Positions 8,772 through 17,274 of a DNA stretch of 23,855 bases are shown here, piece by piece. The DNA comes from Willaertia magna (taxonomy: Eukaryota; Heterolobosea; Eutetramitea; Acrasida; Naegleriidae). Numbering within the stretch: position 1 is the first letter of the stretch; each line of letters begins with the position of its first letter. The stretch is from contig CADWAF010004307.1 of assembly GCA_902984215.1 (NCBI GenBank), positions 1 to 23,855 on the forward strand, read 5' to 3'. The notes under the pieces are model-generated. The model was not told where the DNA came from. It worked only from the letters and a program-made list of their open reading frames with translations, and ran no database searches. Position numbers and translations under genes: made by a program.

Positions 8772-10427
8772 TTATTTATCACTTAGAGATTTTACAACAT
8801 CACCAAAAGAAGGTCTTAATGAGCAATCTTCATTCCAACAGTCAATCAACACTCTTAGTAAGTTATCATCCAATTTAGATGTAATCTCAGGTCTCTTACC
8901 ACTATTAACCAATTTCAAAACTTCTCCAGTTTTTTCTATTCCTTCAAATATTTCATGTCCATGAGTAATTTCATAAACACAATTGGCAAACATGAAAACA
9001 TCACTAGGTTTTTCATACTCAGATCTGTTTAAGCTAGCCTCAGGTGAATAATTTCTCATACATCCCCTAGGTATTTGTGTTTTCCAGTGTAATCTTTTAG
9101 CAACATGAAAATCAATTATTTTAGCAGTAAAGAAACCATCATCTCTTTTACAAAGCATTATATTACTAATAGTTAAATCTCTGTGAACAATATCCTTCTT
9201 ATGTACATACTCCATTCCTTTTGCTATATCCAAACAAATCGATTTGCATTGACTTGGTGTCCACTTTTCCTCCAATTCCTTTAAATACTCTTTCAATTGA
9301 TAATCACAATATTCTAAAACAATATATCCCATCTCATTATTCATAGTAACACCTAAACAATTTAAAACATTCTCATGTCCTCTAATATTAGCTAATACCT
9401 CTAATTCTCTAATAAACGATTCAAATTTATTTTGAAATCCTCCAAATTTACTTTTTGCAACTTGTTTTTTATCTAAATTAATACTTTTCAAAGCAACTTT
9501 GTTTTCTTTATATTTCATTAAAATTACTTCTCCATGCACTCCTTCACCTAATTTTTCATTACAATTTTTAAATTCATTAAATGGAATAAATAATAAATTT
9601 AATTCTTTACATATATTATTTACTTTACAATAAACATCATAATTTTTAATATTTTCTTTTGGAACAAAACTATTAACATAATTAATACCATTTTCTTTAT
9701 GATATTCTTCTACTTCTTTACAAACATATTCTGATATTGATTCTCCCTTCCTTACTTTCTCTCTAATTAAACTAGAACTAATATCTTCTTTCCTACCTTC
9801 ATCTTCCATAATAATTACTTGTTTTCTATAATCAAATTCATTAATCCATTGTTCCAAATTAAAATCATTTTTATTTTCTCTATTATTAACACAAATCAAA
9901 TTACTTTGACATAAAGTTTTATTACATTTCTTTAAATTATCAATTCCAACAATTGAAAATATTTTAAAATTAACTTTTCTTTTAAATAAATTTAAATAAA
10001 ATTCATTAATTACTTTAAAAAATTGTTCTCTACTTTCTTTAAATTGAATTTGATGATCTTGAAATATTTGAAAATTATCAACCATAATCCAATCACTATT
10101 TTTAACTGTTAATTCACATAATTTAATTCTATGAATTGCAGGTATTACATTTTCTAAATTATTTTTAAATTTTTTAATAATACTACAATCTGGACGTATT
10201 GTAATGTAACCACCTAAAATATTATAATTTAATTTATTTTTTAAATAATTTTTAACATCTTCTAATGTTTTAATATGATTTTTATGTATTGGATTAAAAC
10301 TACCATTTAAAATTATTATAGCATTATCTGAATTTAATATATCTTCAGTAGATTTTAACTTGTCAACTGGAATAAATGGTTGTCGTTCTCTTTCTTTGTT
10401 ATTATTGCTACTGTTCAATTCTGACAT
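8772..10427 (-). CDS. Fusion of an NMNAT-type adenylyltransferase with a TKL-like protein kinase domain
   Basis: One uninterrupted 551-residue frame carries two enzymes. Residues 35-245 look like nicotinamide-nucleotide adenylyltransferase, which makes NAD from NMN and ATP. They have NGSFNPIHKNH at 41-51 (the (H/T)xxH nucleotide site is H48 and H51), HRIKLCELTVKNSDWIMVD at 99-117, VGIDNL at 160-165, and ISSSLIREKVRKGES at 216-230, the usual C-terminal ISSTxxR motif. Residues 290-550 are a protein kinase: glycine loop LGEGVHGEV at 293-301, Lys314, Glu341, HRDLTISN at 415-422 with D417 and N422, then DFH at 439-441 in place of DFG, SPE at 461-463, and a CW...RP motif near 530-539 typical of TKL/TK kinases. 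The Gly to His change is unusual, but the metal-binding Asp is kept, so activity is undecided. The start follows a run of A. Both domains look complete. Coupling of NAD synthesis to phosphorylation is inference. Confidence 0.85.
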   Translation of the reverse strand: MSELNSSNNNKERERQPFIPVDKLKSTEDILNSDNAIIILNGSFNPIHKNHIKTLEDVKNYLKNKLNYNILGGYITIRPDCSIIKKFKNNLENVIPAIHRIKLCELTVKNSDWIMVDNFQIFQDHQIQFKESREQFFKVINEFYLNLFKRKVNFKIFSIVGIDNLKKCNKTLCQSNLICVNNRENKNDFNLEQWINEFDYRKQVIIMEDEGRKEDISSSLIREKVRKGESISEYVCKEVEEYHKENGINYVNSFVPKENIKNYDVYCKVNNICKELNLLFIPFNEFKNCNEKLGEGVHGEVILMKYKENKVALKSINLDKKQVAKSKFGGFQNKFESFIRELEVLANIRGHENVLNCLGVTMNNEMGYIVLEYCDYQLKEYLKELEEKWTPSQCKSICLDIAKGMEYVHKKDIVHRDLTISNIMLCKRDDGFFTAKIIDFHVAKRLHWKTQIPRGCMRNYSPEASLNRSEYEKPSDVFMFANCVYEITHGHEIFEGIEKTGEVLKLVNSGKRPEITSKLDDNLLRVLIDCWNEDCSLRPSFGDVVKSLSDK

Positions 10428-10588
10428 TTTTTTTTAGTTAAAATTGTATAAGCATTTAACTGTTTTGTGAATTTGAACTCGTTTTTTCCAGGACAGTTGG
10501 AACCAGGTTTTGTGAACCCAGTTTCAACATTACAATGTAAATTTCAAAATTAATTTAACAGCAATGGTTGACAACAATTACAATAACT

Positions 10589-11665
10589 TTATTTTTGTCT
10601 AATTTCCTTTTCAATTTCCTCTTCCAACGCTGCCTCTTCCTTCATCACCTTCTCCCTAGCCGACATTAAATCCGATTGTTTCGTTTTAGCTAATCCAATA
10701 AAATCAATTGGTTCTCTTTGTCCAAACTTTCTCAATTTTTCAACCTTTTCCTTCTCCTTTTCAATATCCTTTTCAAATTGTTCCATTGCTCCATAAATTA
10801 AATAAAAGAATAAAGAGAAGATGATACATGAAACAATTGCTATTGTTACTGGAATTTTAAAAGAAGTAAACCAAAAAGGAGTTAATCCACGACTTGTTAG
10901 AAGACCATCATAGAAAGCTAGGAATAGATAACCAAAACATAAAAGTAAGGTAGATTGGATGAAAGGTAAGGTTAAGGTAGTAAAGGCTAAACATGTAGGG
11001 ATTAAAGTTATCATTATACGAGCAGTAGTATGTGCTTTCTTTCCTTCCTTTATTAAATCTTCTACTTTTTCTTCTTTAATTGTAGTATTATTATTAACCG
11101 TAGATTGTTTATTATTTAAAGAAGGATTAAAATTATTATTTCTATTTAAATAATTAATAAACTTTTTAACATTTAAATAATCACCAATTTCTAAACCGGA
11201 ATGGATAGATGAAAATAATGTTAATAAAATTGCAGAATAATTTAATTGATAATTAAGAATGATATGGGCAGGGATTGAAGAGAAATAGAAAGCAGTTGTA
11301 CCAAAAAGTAAAGGTGCTGAGAGTAATGTTGAAAATATAATAATAGAGGTTGGAACATCTTTTAATTTTATTCCTATTAATTCTCTTATTGTACCGTAAT
11401 ATGTATCTTTATTTGAATCATCTTTTAAGAAAGGAGATTGAAAAATGGTGGAGAGTGCACCTTTTGGTATTTTATTGGTTGTTGTTTGTTCATTAGAAGA
11501 AGTAGTTGTTTGTTGTGGTTGTTGTTGATTTGTTTCATTATTTAATTTGTTTGTTGAATAGAAACGATGATTGATAAGAGGTGATTTTAAGTGAAAGATG
11601 GATTTTAGTGAATTTATGCCATTTCCTTGTTGTTTTGTTAGTAATGGTAAAGTTCGTTTAAGCAT
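10589..11665 (-). CDS. DUF3429/TMEM69-like mitochondrial multi-pass membrane protein
   Basis: This single-exon, 358-residue protein begins with a basic, Ser-rich stretch free of acidic residues (MLKRTLPLLTKQQ to HRFYSTNK), a likely mitochondrial presequence with a possible processing site near RFYS (residues 34-37). After a Gln/Thr-rich linker come about five hydrophobic segments at roughly 104-128, 141-162, 214-236, 237-255 and 270-293. The second (YSAILLTLFSSIHSGLEIGD) and the fourth plus following (FYDGLL then TPFWFTSFKIPVTIAI) resemble the DUF3429 family, which includes human TMEM69, of unknown biochemical role. An Asn-rich insert at 166-205 lengthens the loop. The C-terminus is a charged helix. 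The ATG lies only 17 nt after the stop of the sphingosine-1-phosphate lyase gene. The family call is moderate; it could be an unrelated inner-membrane protein. Confidence 0.65.
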   Translation of the reverse strand: MLKRTLPLLTKQQGNGINSLKSIFHLKSPLINHRFYSTNKLNNETNQQQPQQTTTSSNEQTTTNKIPKGALSTIFQSPFLKDDSNKDTYYGTIRELIGIKLKDVPTSIIIFSTLLSAPLLFGTTAFYFSSIPAHIILNYQLNYSAILLTLFSSIHSGLEIGDYLNVKKFINYLNRNNNFNPSLNNKQSTVNNNTTIKEEKVEDLIKEGKKAHTTARIMITLIPTCLAFTTLTLPFIQSTLLLCFGYLFLAFYDGLLTSRGLTPFWFTSFKIPVTIAIVSCIIFSLFFYLIYGAMEQFEKDIEKEKEKVEKLRKFGQREPIDFIGLAKTKQSDLMSAREKVMKEEAALEEEIEKEIRQK

Positions 11666-11682
11666 TTTTTGTGTTAAAAAAT

Positions 11683-13422
11683 TTATACATCCAAGAAACT
11701 GTCTAATAGTTTTACAAAGATATCTTCAACAACACTTCTGTCTGGAATGCTTGCTGCCATGCCATATACTGGAGCATTTCCTGTAATTCCATTAGGATCA
11801 TTCTTTGCTTCCTTAACAGCTTCTTTCAAATCATTAATAAAATTATTTACTTTTTCTTCTGTTGATGTGTTTAATGTTAAACAAATATGTAAAGCAGAAG
11901 GGAATTGTAAAGCATTGAGAGCCCATCCTTTATGAGCCATTGCATCCATAACTTTGAAAATATCCATATTAACATTAGGAGCTGTTTGGAAAGCTACAAC
12001 AACAGTCTTTGGATCTCCCATTACAACAAGTTCTGGAATTTCTTTTCTAATTCTTTCTTTAATGGTGCTAACAGCTGTCACAATTTGTTTTGCATTTGTT
12101 AAAAATCCCTTTTCACCAACATGCATTAAAGAAGCCCAAGTAGTAGCCAATAAACTACCACTTCTACTACCAGGTATACCAACTGTACCATAAATTCCAC
12201 CGGTCCAATCACCAGCAACAAAGTACATATACTTCCTTAAGTCTCTATTTCTGAACAACAAAACACTTGAACCTTTTGGTGCTAATCCATATTTATGAGT
12301 ATCTACGCTCATACTGGTAACACCAGGTAATGTAAAATCAAATTCTTCAACACCAATATCTAAACCAAGTTTCTTTGCAAATGGAACGACAAATCCTCCC
12401 AGACAACTGTCAACATGAAGACCTACATTATGTTTTAATGCAATTTTACTTAATTCGCTAATTGGATCTATAATACCATGAGGATAATTAGGAGCAGATC
12501 CAACAATAAGAATTGTATTGTGATTAATAGCTTTTTCTACTGAATCCACGTTAACTTGTAATGTTACATTATCAATATCAATATAATGATGCTTTACTCC
12601 AAGATAATGACAAGCCTTTTCAAAAGCACAATGAGCTGTCTTTGGTAAAATTATTTCAGGCACCTTAATCCATGGTTTTTCTTTTCTTGCTTGATCACGA
12701 TAAGCCTTTACAGCCATAAGAATTGAATCAGTACCTCCTGAAGTTGTTGCTCCAACAACACCCTCACCAGTTTCAATATTATAATCACCGTGCATTAATT
12801 GGGCAGTCATTCTAATAATTTCCGATTCCATCTTTCTAGTAGCTAAGAAACAATCTGCATGTAATGGATTTGAATGCATAAACATTCTGAAAGTTTTGGC
12901 TAATAATTCTTCATGAGTTGAACGCCATCCAAATGGATCTTTGGAATCTTCTTCTGTTGATACACCATTATTATTATCTACATTTTGTTCAACATTATCC
13001 ATGTAAATTACACCCGATAGTTTCTTTTCATTAACTTTTTTCATATCTAATTCTTTGAATCTTTTTAATACTTGAATTAATTCATTATATGGAATACCTT
13101 CTTGTGGTAATTCTAAATTAAGTTTTTCATTTTCTAATCCCTGTTGTAATGATTTCTTAATGTCTTTGATTGTTTTTGCTTGTTCTTCTTCTACTTTATT
13201 TTTTAAACCAGGTAGTTGTCTAACTCTGGCAAGTAGGGAGCCAAGAACTACTCCTTTTAATCCATTAGGATGATCTCTGGAAGCTTTAATTAATTCCTTT
13301 CCATAATATGTGGCTAGTAAAGTACTTGCTGTGGCAAGGATTAATGTTAATGGTTTTACATTACGTAATTCATCATTTACCCAATCTATTTGTTTAGCAA
13401 TTGGCTGGGTGATTTGAGACAT
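11683..13422 (-). CDS. SGPL1: Sphingosine-1-phosphate lyase (PLP-dependent)
   Basis: This single-exon, 579-residue enzyme should cleave phosphorylated sphingoid bases to a fatty aldehyde and phosphoethanolamine, the exit step of sphingolipid breakdown, at the ER membrane. One membrane segment at about 23-41 (KPLTLILATASTLLATYYG) precedes the group II decarboxylase-like fold. Seen motifs are the phosphate-binding ATTSGGTDSILMA near 225-237, LHVDSCLGGF near 335-344, and the cofactor lysine in SVDTHKYGLAPKGSS (Lys377), followed by DWTGGIYGT and GSRSGS. The C-terminal block GNAPVYGMA is also conserved. A short Asn/Asp/Glu-rich insert (about 142-165) interrupts the N-terminal part. An ATG 36 nt upstream (13458) would add 12 residues, but its context is poor; 13422 follows a run of A. 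The length is close to the human enzyme (568). SGPL1 is the family symbol, used by homology. Confidence 0.93.
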   Translation of the reverse strand: MSQITQPIAKQIDWVNDELRNVKPLTLILATASTLLATYYGKELIKASRDHPNGLKGVVLGSLLARVRQLPGLKNKVEEEQAKTIKDIKKSLQQGLENEKLNLELPQEGIPYNELIQVLKRFKELDMKKVNEKKLSGVIYMDNVEQNVDNNNGVSTEEDSKDPFGWRSTHEELLAKTFRMFMHSNPLHADCFLATRKMESEIIRMTAQLMHGDYNIETGEGVVGATTSGGTDSILMAVKAYRDQARKEKPWIKVPEIILPKTAHCAFEKACHYLGVKHHYIDIDNVTLQVNVDSVEKAINHNTILIVGSAPNYPHGIIDPISELSKIALKHNVGLHVDSCLGGFVVPFAKKLGLDIGVEEFDFTLPGVTSMSVDTHKYGLAPKGSSVLLFRNRDLRKYMYFVAGDWTGGIYGTVGIPGSRSGSLLATTWASLMHVGEKGFLTNAKQIVTAVSTIKERIRKEIPELVVMGDPKTVVVAFQTAPNVNMDIFKVMDAMAHKGWALNALQFPSALHICLTLNTSTEEKVNNFINDLKEAVKEAKNDPNGITGNAPVYGMAASIPDRSVVEDIFVKLLDSFLDV

Positions 13423-13589
13423 TTTTTGTGTTTGAATCAATAACAACCACAAAAGCATAATTGAGGCGGTTGTAATGTATTACCGGTAGGCATTAAGGTG
13501 TTTTGGAGAATTTTGTGCATGTGCAAGAAGCAACCCTTTATGGTGCTCTTTCCTTTTAGATTGCACCACGTCTACACTTCTACCCCATT

Positions 13590-15442
13590 TCATTTGTACC
13601 ATTCTTTAAGGAGAGATAGGTCTTGTTCTTGTTTAGGGGATGATATTGATTTCTCTTTCTTATTGACAGACATATCTATTGTTATTGGATTTTCAAGAGC
13701 AAACTTTAGTGCTTTATACGTTTTCTTTTTATCATTTAAATTTGTTTTGTATAAATCCACTTTATCATTTAACAAATGCAGGTTTTTCTTTTCTTGGTTG
13801 GCTGTTATTTTTCTTTTTATTTCTTCTTCCAGTGCCTCGTCAATAGTACTTAAGGCCATGTCTAAATCAAACCAGTCCTTATTATATTCATATTTGTTCA
13901 TAGTAATGTCCGATTTCTTTGTTTCTTTAAACTCATAAGATACCTTTGGTCTGGCACTCAAATCTTTCAGTTTTTCATACGATTGTGTAATTTTAGCAAT
14001 TTCTGAATTTGATCTAGGAGAGAATAACTTTGTAGGTGCCATTCTACTTGAACTGTTAGGTGTAATAATCCTTTCTTCTTTTTGTTGTTCTGAATGAATT
14101 TGACCAAAATCGAGTGTTGGAATGGCAGTCAAGAAGAAACTGGATGAATCTTCGGTAGTGTCTATTTGAATATGTGGTCTTTCCTCAGTTAATCGTTTTT
14201 GTTCTAATTGTCTTCTGGTTTCTCTTTCCAATTTTCTGACACTTCTCATTTCATTTAAGGTATAAAACTTTGTAACTGGCAATTTACTGGAAGGGGGTAC
14301 TGTACTATCAACCATTACTATTATGTCCGCACTAGTACAATCAGCCTGAACCTTACTTAGGTCCTTATTACGTTTCGTTATAGGATTATTATATAATGAT
14401 ACTCGCTTTAAGCTTCTAAATTCTATAAGTTGATATAAATCTTCGTAATACGTTATTACATTATCATCAAGTTGCAAAAATTCCAACTTGTTTAAACCAA
14501 TATGTTGATCTATTTTGGGTATTCTTTCTATTCTATTTCCATTTAAAAATACTTCTTTTAAACTGTTTCTGTAAAAAACAATGTCGTAATTGAACAACTT
14601 ACCTTGGCATTGAGTTTAGAGAATAAAAAATAGAGTCATCTAAAACGTTATCCTCCAATATTAAAATATTTAAATTTTTCATTTCTGACAAATCATTGGG
14701 AAGTCCTTGTAAATTATTTCCAGACAAATCTAATTTGGTTAGCTTTTTAATTTGACAAAGCTCATGAAATAAATATGGATCTATAAAATTATTGTAAGCA
14801 AGGTAAAGTATTTGTAAATTACAAAATGCTGAAGGGTTATTTTTTGTTGGTACTTTTATCTTTGTCAGCGAATTACAATTTAAATTTAATTCTTTCAAAG
14901 AAATTAAATTTCCTAACTTTTCAAATTCTAATCGATTATTAGATAAATCCATAAAATAAAGTACTTTAAATAGGGATAATTCTTCCTCATTAACATCTTC
15001 TAAATTTTTATCGCAAGCCAAACATTCAAGCGCCTCATCCTCATTCTCTACATGCGAATATTTTAACTGAATTACTTCATAAGAATTATTAATATTTTCA
15101 AAGACTTACAATAGATTCCCTATTTAAAAATTTTATTCTAGCCCTTGTTCTTGTAGAAGATTCCGATTTCACTTTTCTTTCTTTTATATCTGGAAGTTTA
15201 TAATTTAAGGGAGTAACCGTATTTACTTTTTTCTTTAATAAAAAATCATTTTCGCCATTAGTTAATTCCATTTGATTATTTTTAGGTTTTTCTAAGGTAA
15301 ATGTATTTGGTCCTATAACTTTAATTTCTCTCATCTTTTCAAAATAACTTTTACTATTCGGAATCTTTGGTAATTGATCAAAATCAAATTGTGGAACCTC
15401 CACCCTCTTCCTCATCACATACCCAGGCTTTTGAGCAAACAT
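13590..15442 (-). CDS. XRRA1-like leucine-rich-repeat protein, three exons
   Basis: Exons 15442-15110, 15066-14603 and 14568-13590 join through introns of 43 nt (15067-15109, GTAAGT to TCAG) and 34 nt (14569-14602, GTAAGT to ACAG) into 591 residues. After a basic N-terminus, leucine-rich repeats fill roughly residues 140-310: LFKVLYFMDLSNNRLEF, LISLKELNLNCNSL, LQILYLAYNNF, KLTKLDLSGNNLQGLP, LNILILEDNVL, LKEVFLNGNRIERIP, LEFLQLDDNVI and LKRVSLYNNPI. The order, with a DxNL-xDVNEEELSLF lead-in and LSGNNLQGLPNDL, resembles X-ray radiation resistance associated protein 1 (XRRA1), a poorly understood LRR protein. Other LRR proteins with a similar cap (LRRC or SDS22-like) are possible. The C-terminal 240 residues are charged, with coiled-coil tendency and no enzyme motif. 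Each exon alone is an open frame, so it is easily mistaken for three genes. Confidence 0.75.
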
Positions 15443-15807
15443 TATTTTTTTTTTTTGGTAGATTTCAAGCGCGAGAATTTCTCGGTAACATTAGTTATCT
15501 CTACAATATTAACCATTCATTACAAAGAACATTAAAGATAACGATGATGATTGTAAGAGCTACTTGTCAATGGTTTTGTTCATCTTGTCAACAATAAGAT
15601 TGTGATAAAAGATAAGAATTATACCTTGTTGAATTTGTTAATTCTATGCACGGAATGACAATGATAATGTTAGCGCTATTTTTTAACAACATTTAAAGAG
15701 AGAACAGATTAAATGTGAATTTCTAAAATAAAAGATTAAATTCCAAAAAAAATTCTTTAAAAAATTAGAAATTTAAATCATTAAAAAAAAAACATTTCAA
15801 AAAAAAA
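15443..15807. other. 365-nt divergent intergenic region
   Basis: This stretch lies between the XRRA1-like (-) and MAN1-like (+) start codons and should hold both promoters. It contains a T tract next to the minus-strand start and a GC-richer imperfect dyad at 15472-15484 (CGAGA, ATT, TCTCG). The right end is A-rich just before the plus-strand ATG. A plus-strand open frame covers part of it, but it has no recognisable features and overlaps the minus-strand gene. No tRNA or snoRNA is supported. Confidence 0.55.
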
Positions 15808-17071
15808 ATGTTAAATAGTCAACCTTACCTAGAAAGCCCATTCCACACACCGTCAAAGACATTACCAGCACCAATCTTTTTCAGTGAAGAGGAAGAACAA
15901 GATAATTACCTTAACAACAGTAATGAATTACTATTAGAAAAAATTGCTGACCAAGAAATATCCTTCGTAGATGAACAAATGGAATTACATGATGTATTTC
16001 AAGAATTAACAGAAGAAGATATTGAAAATATAAGTATTTTAAAATCACCTGAACAAACACCTAGATATACACCTAGATTAAATAAACATCAATATATAAA
16101 AAAAACAAATGAAGCAACTGTATTAGAATTAACAAAACTTGTAAATCATTTAAAGAATGATAGACCATCTATCTTTCAAATTATTTTAACTTCTAAAATA
16201 ACTATAATATTTATTATTTTAACTGCTTTATTATGGGTCTCTAGACATAAACCATATTGTACACCAAATTGTAAGTATTTGATTTTAATTAAATTATTAA
16301 ATTAAAATAATAGTACCTAGCTTAATGCCATGTACATCATGTCCTCCAAACTCAAACTGTAATGCATTTCGTATTGAATCATGTAGTAATGGTTATTATT
16401 TAAAGGAAAATAAGATTTGTATTAGAAATGATTCTACAGGTGAATTAGGATTTCATTTAGCTACATATAATAAATATATGTTAGAATTATTAGCTTATTC
16501 AAAAGATTGTTTAGGTAGAGGGAATGAAAAGAAAATTGAAGAAGACACTTTATTTTATATTTTATTAAATGAAAACTTACATTTGACAAATGAAAATAAA
16601 GAATATTCTGTAGTGAAAAACCCAGATGTAGCCCTTTCACATGGTTTTGATGTAATGAAAAGATTAATTGAAGATAACCCTGGATATTTCCATATTGCTA
16701 GAGATATTGATGGTAATTTTTATTCTTATGCTTATTCTGGAGCTTTTAGTTGTATTTTTACTACGAGACATTTTCATTATTTACAGTTTAAAGTAAATTA
16801 TTTATTTCAATCACCTTATGATGTATTTGTAGAGAAGAGTAAGTTTAATCAACCTACAGTTAGTGTAGAGATACCTGTAGAGAAGGTAGAAGAAAATACT
16901 GTTGAAAATGTTGATTTGACAGCAGCAGTGAATGAAACAGTGGATATGACAACTGACAATACTATTGAAAATGTAACTAATAATACTGAAACAACAACCA
17001 CTACAGAGAATATTAGTTCAACTAATGAAGAAGAAGAAGGTAATGGAGGTGGTGACAAGGATTACTTTTAA
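15808..17071 (+). CDS. MAN1/Src1 (Heh)-like inner nuclear membrane protein, two exons
   Basis: Exons 15808-16270 and 16314-17071 join through a 43-nt intron (GTAAGT to ATAG) into 406 residues. The acidic N-terminal 120 residues carry proline-directed sites (FHTPSK, SPEQTPRYTP) and no signal peptide. A membrane segment lies at about 122-144 (IFQIILTSKITIIFIILTAL). Directly after it comes a cysteine module, CTSCPPNSNC, then SCSNGYYLKENKICIRND. This spacing matches the start of the lumenal part of the MSC domain of MAN1/Src1/Heh proteins, which sit in the inner nuclear membrane and bind chromatin. A folded region follows to about residue 340, then a Thr/Asn/Glu-rich tail. I see neither an N-terminal LEM/HEH helix nor a clear second membrane segment, so it could be a divergent or reduced member. 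GCC2/GCC3-type cysteine repeats are an alternative reading. Confidence 0.6.
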
Positions 17072-17135
17072 ATAAAATGTATAATTATAACAAATTTAAT
17101 ATTGATAATTAATTTTAGAACTGATACGTTCACAT

Positions 17136-17170
17136 GTCCGCTTAAGTCACTTTTTGTTTAGCAAGTGGAC
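17136..17170. promoter_or_regulatory. Imperfect inverted repeat in the RWP-RK gene promoter
   Basis: GTCCGCTT (17136-17143) can pair with AAGTGGAC (17163-17170) over 8 bp with one G-T wobble and a 19-nt loop. It lies in the 203-nt gap between the MAN1-like stop and the RWP-RK start and is GC-richer than its surroundings. It may be a protein-binding dyad or a 5' UTR hairpin; neither is shown. Confidence 0.25.
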
Positions 17171-17274
17171 GTACCCTTTTTTAACTTTTCACCGCTAGTC
17201 AATTGTCCGGTTCACTAAATCGATTCGATAATATTTAATTTTTACTAGAAAAATTAAAGTTGACACAAAAAGCA

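Noticed and set aside
11954..12193. Plus-strand open frame opposite the S1P lyase gene
   Set aside because: It is a shadow of a strongly conserved coding region on the other strand.
13498..13938. Plus-strand open frame of 146 codons
   Set aside because: It is antisense to the last exon of the XRRA1-like gene, its hydrophobic product reflects the complement of Lys/Glu/Asp codons, and it has no family features.
14599..15021. Separate small LRR gene
   Set aside because: It has no ATG start and is bounded by GTAAGT and CAG splice sites that join it in frame to the flanking exons.
15544..15550. ATGATGA, a possible C box of a C/D snoRNA
   Set aside because: No CTGA D box or terminal stem lies at a suitable distance downstream.
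15367..15597. Plus-strand frame overlapping the XRRA1-like first exon and the intergenic region
   Set aside because: It overlaps a real exon, has no A-rich ATG start and shows no conserved motif.
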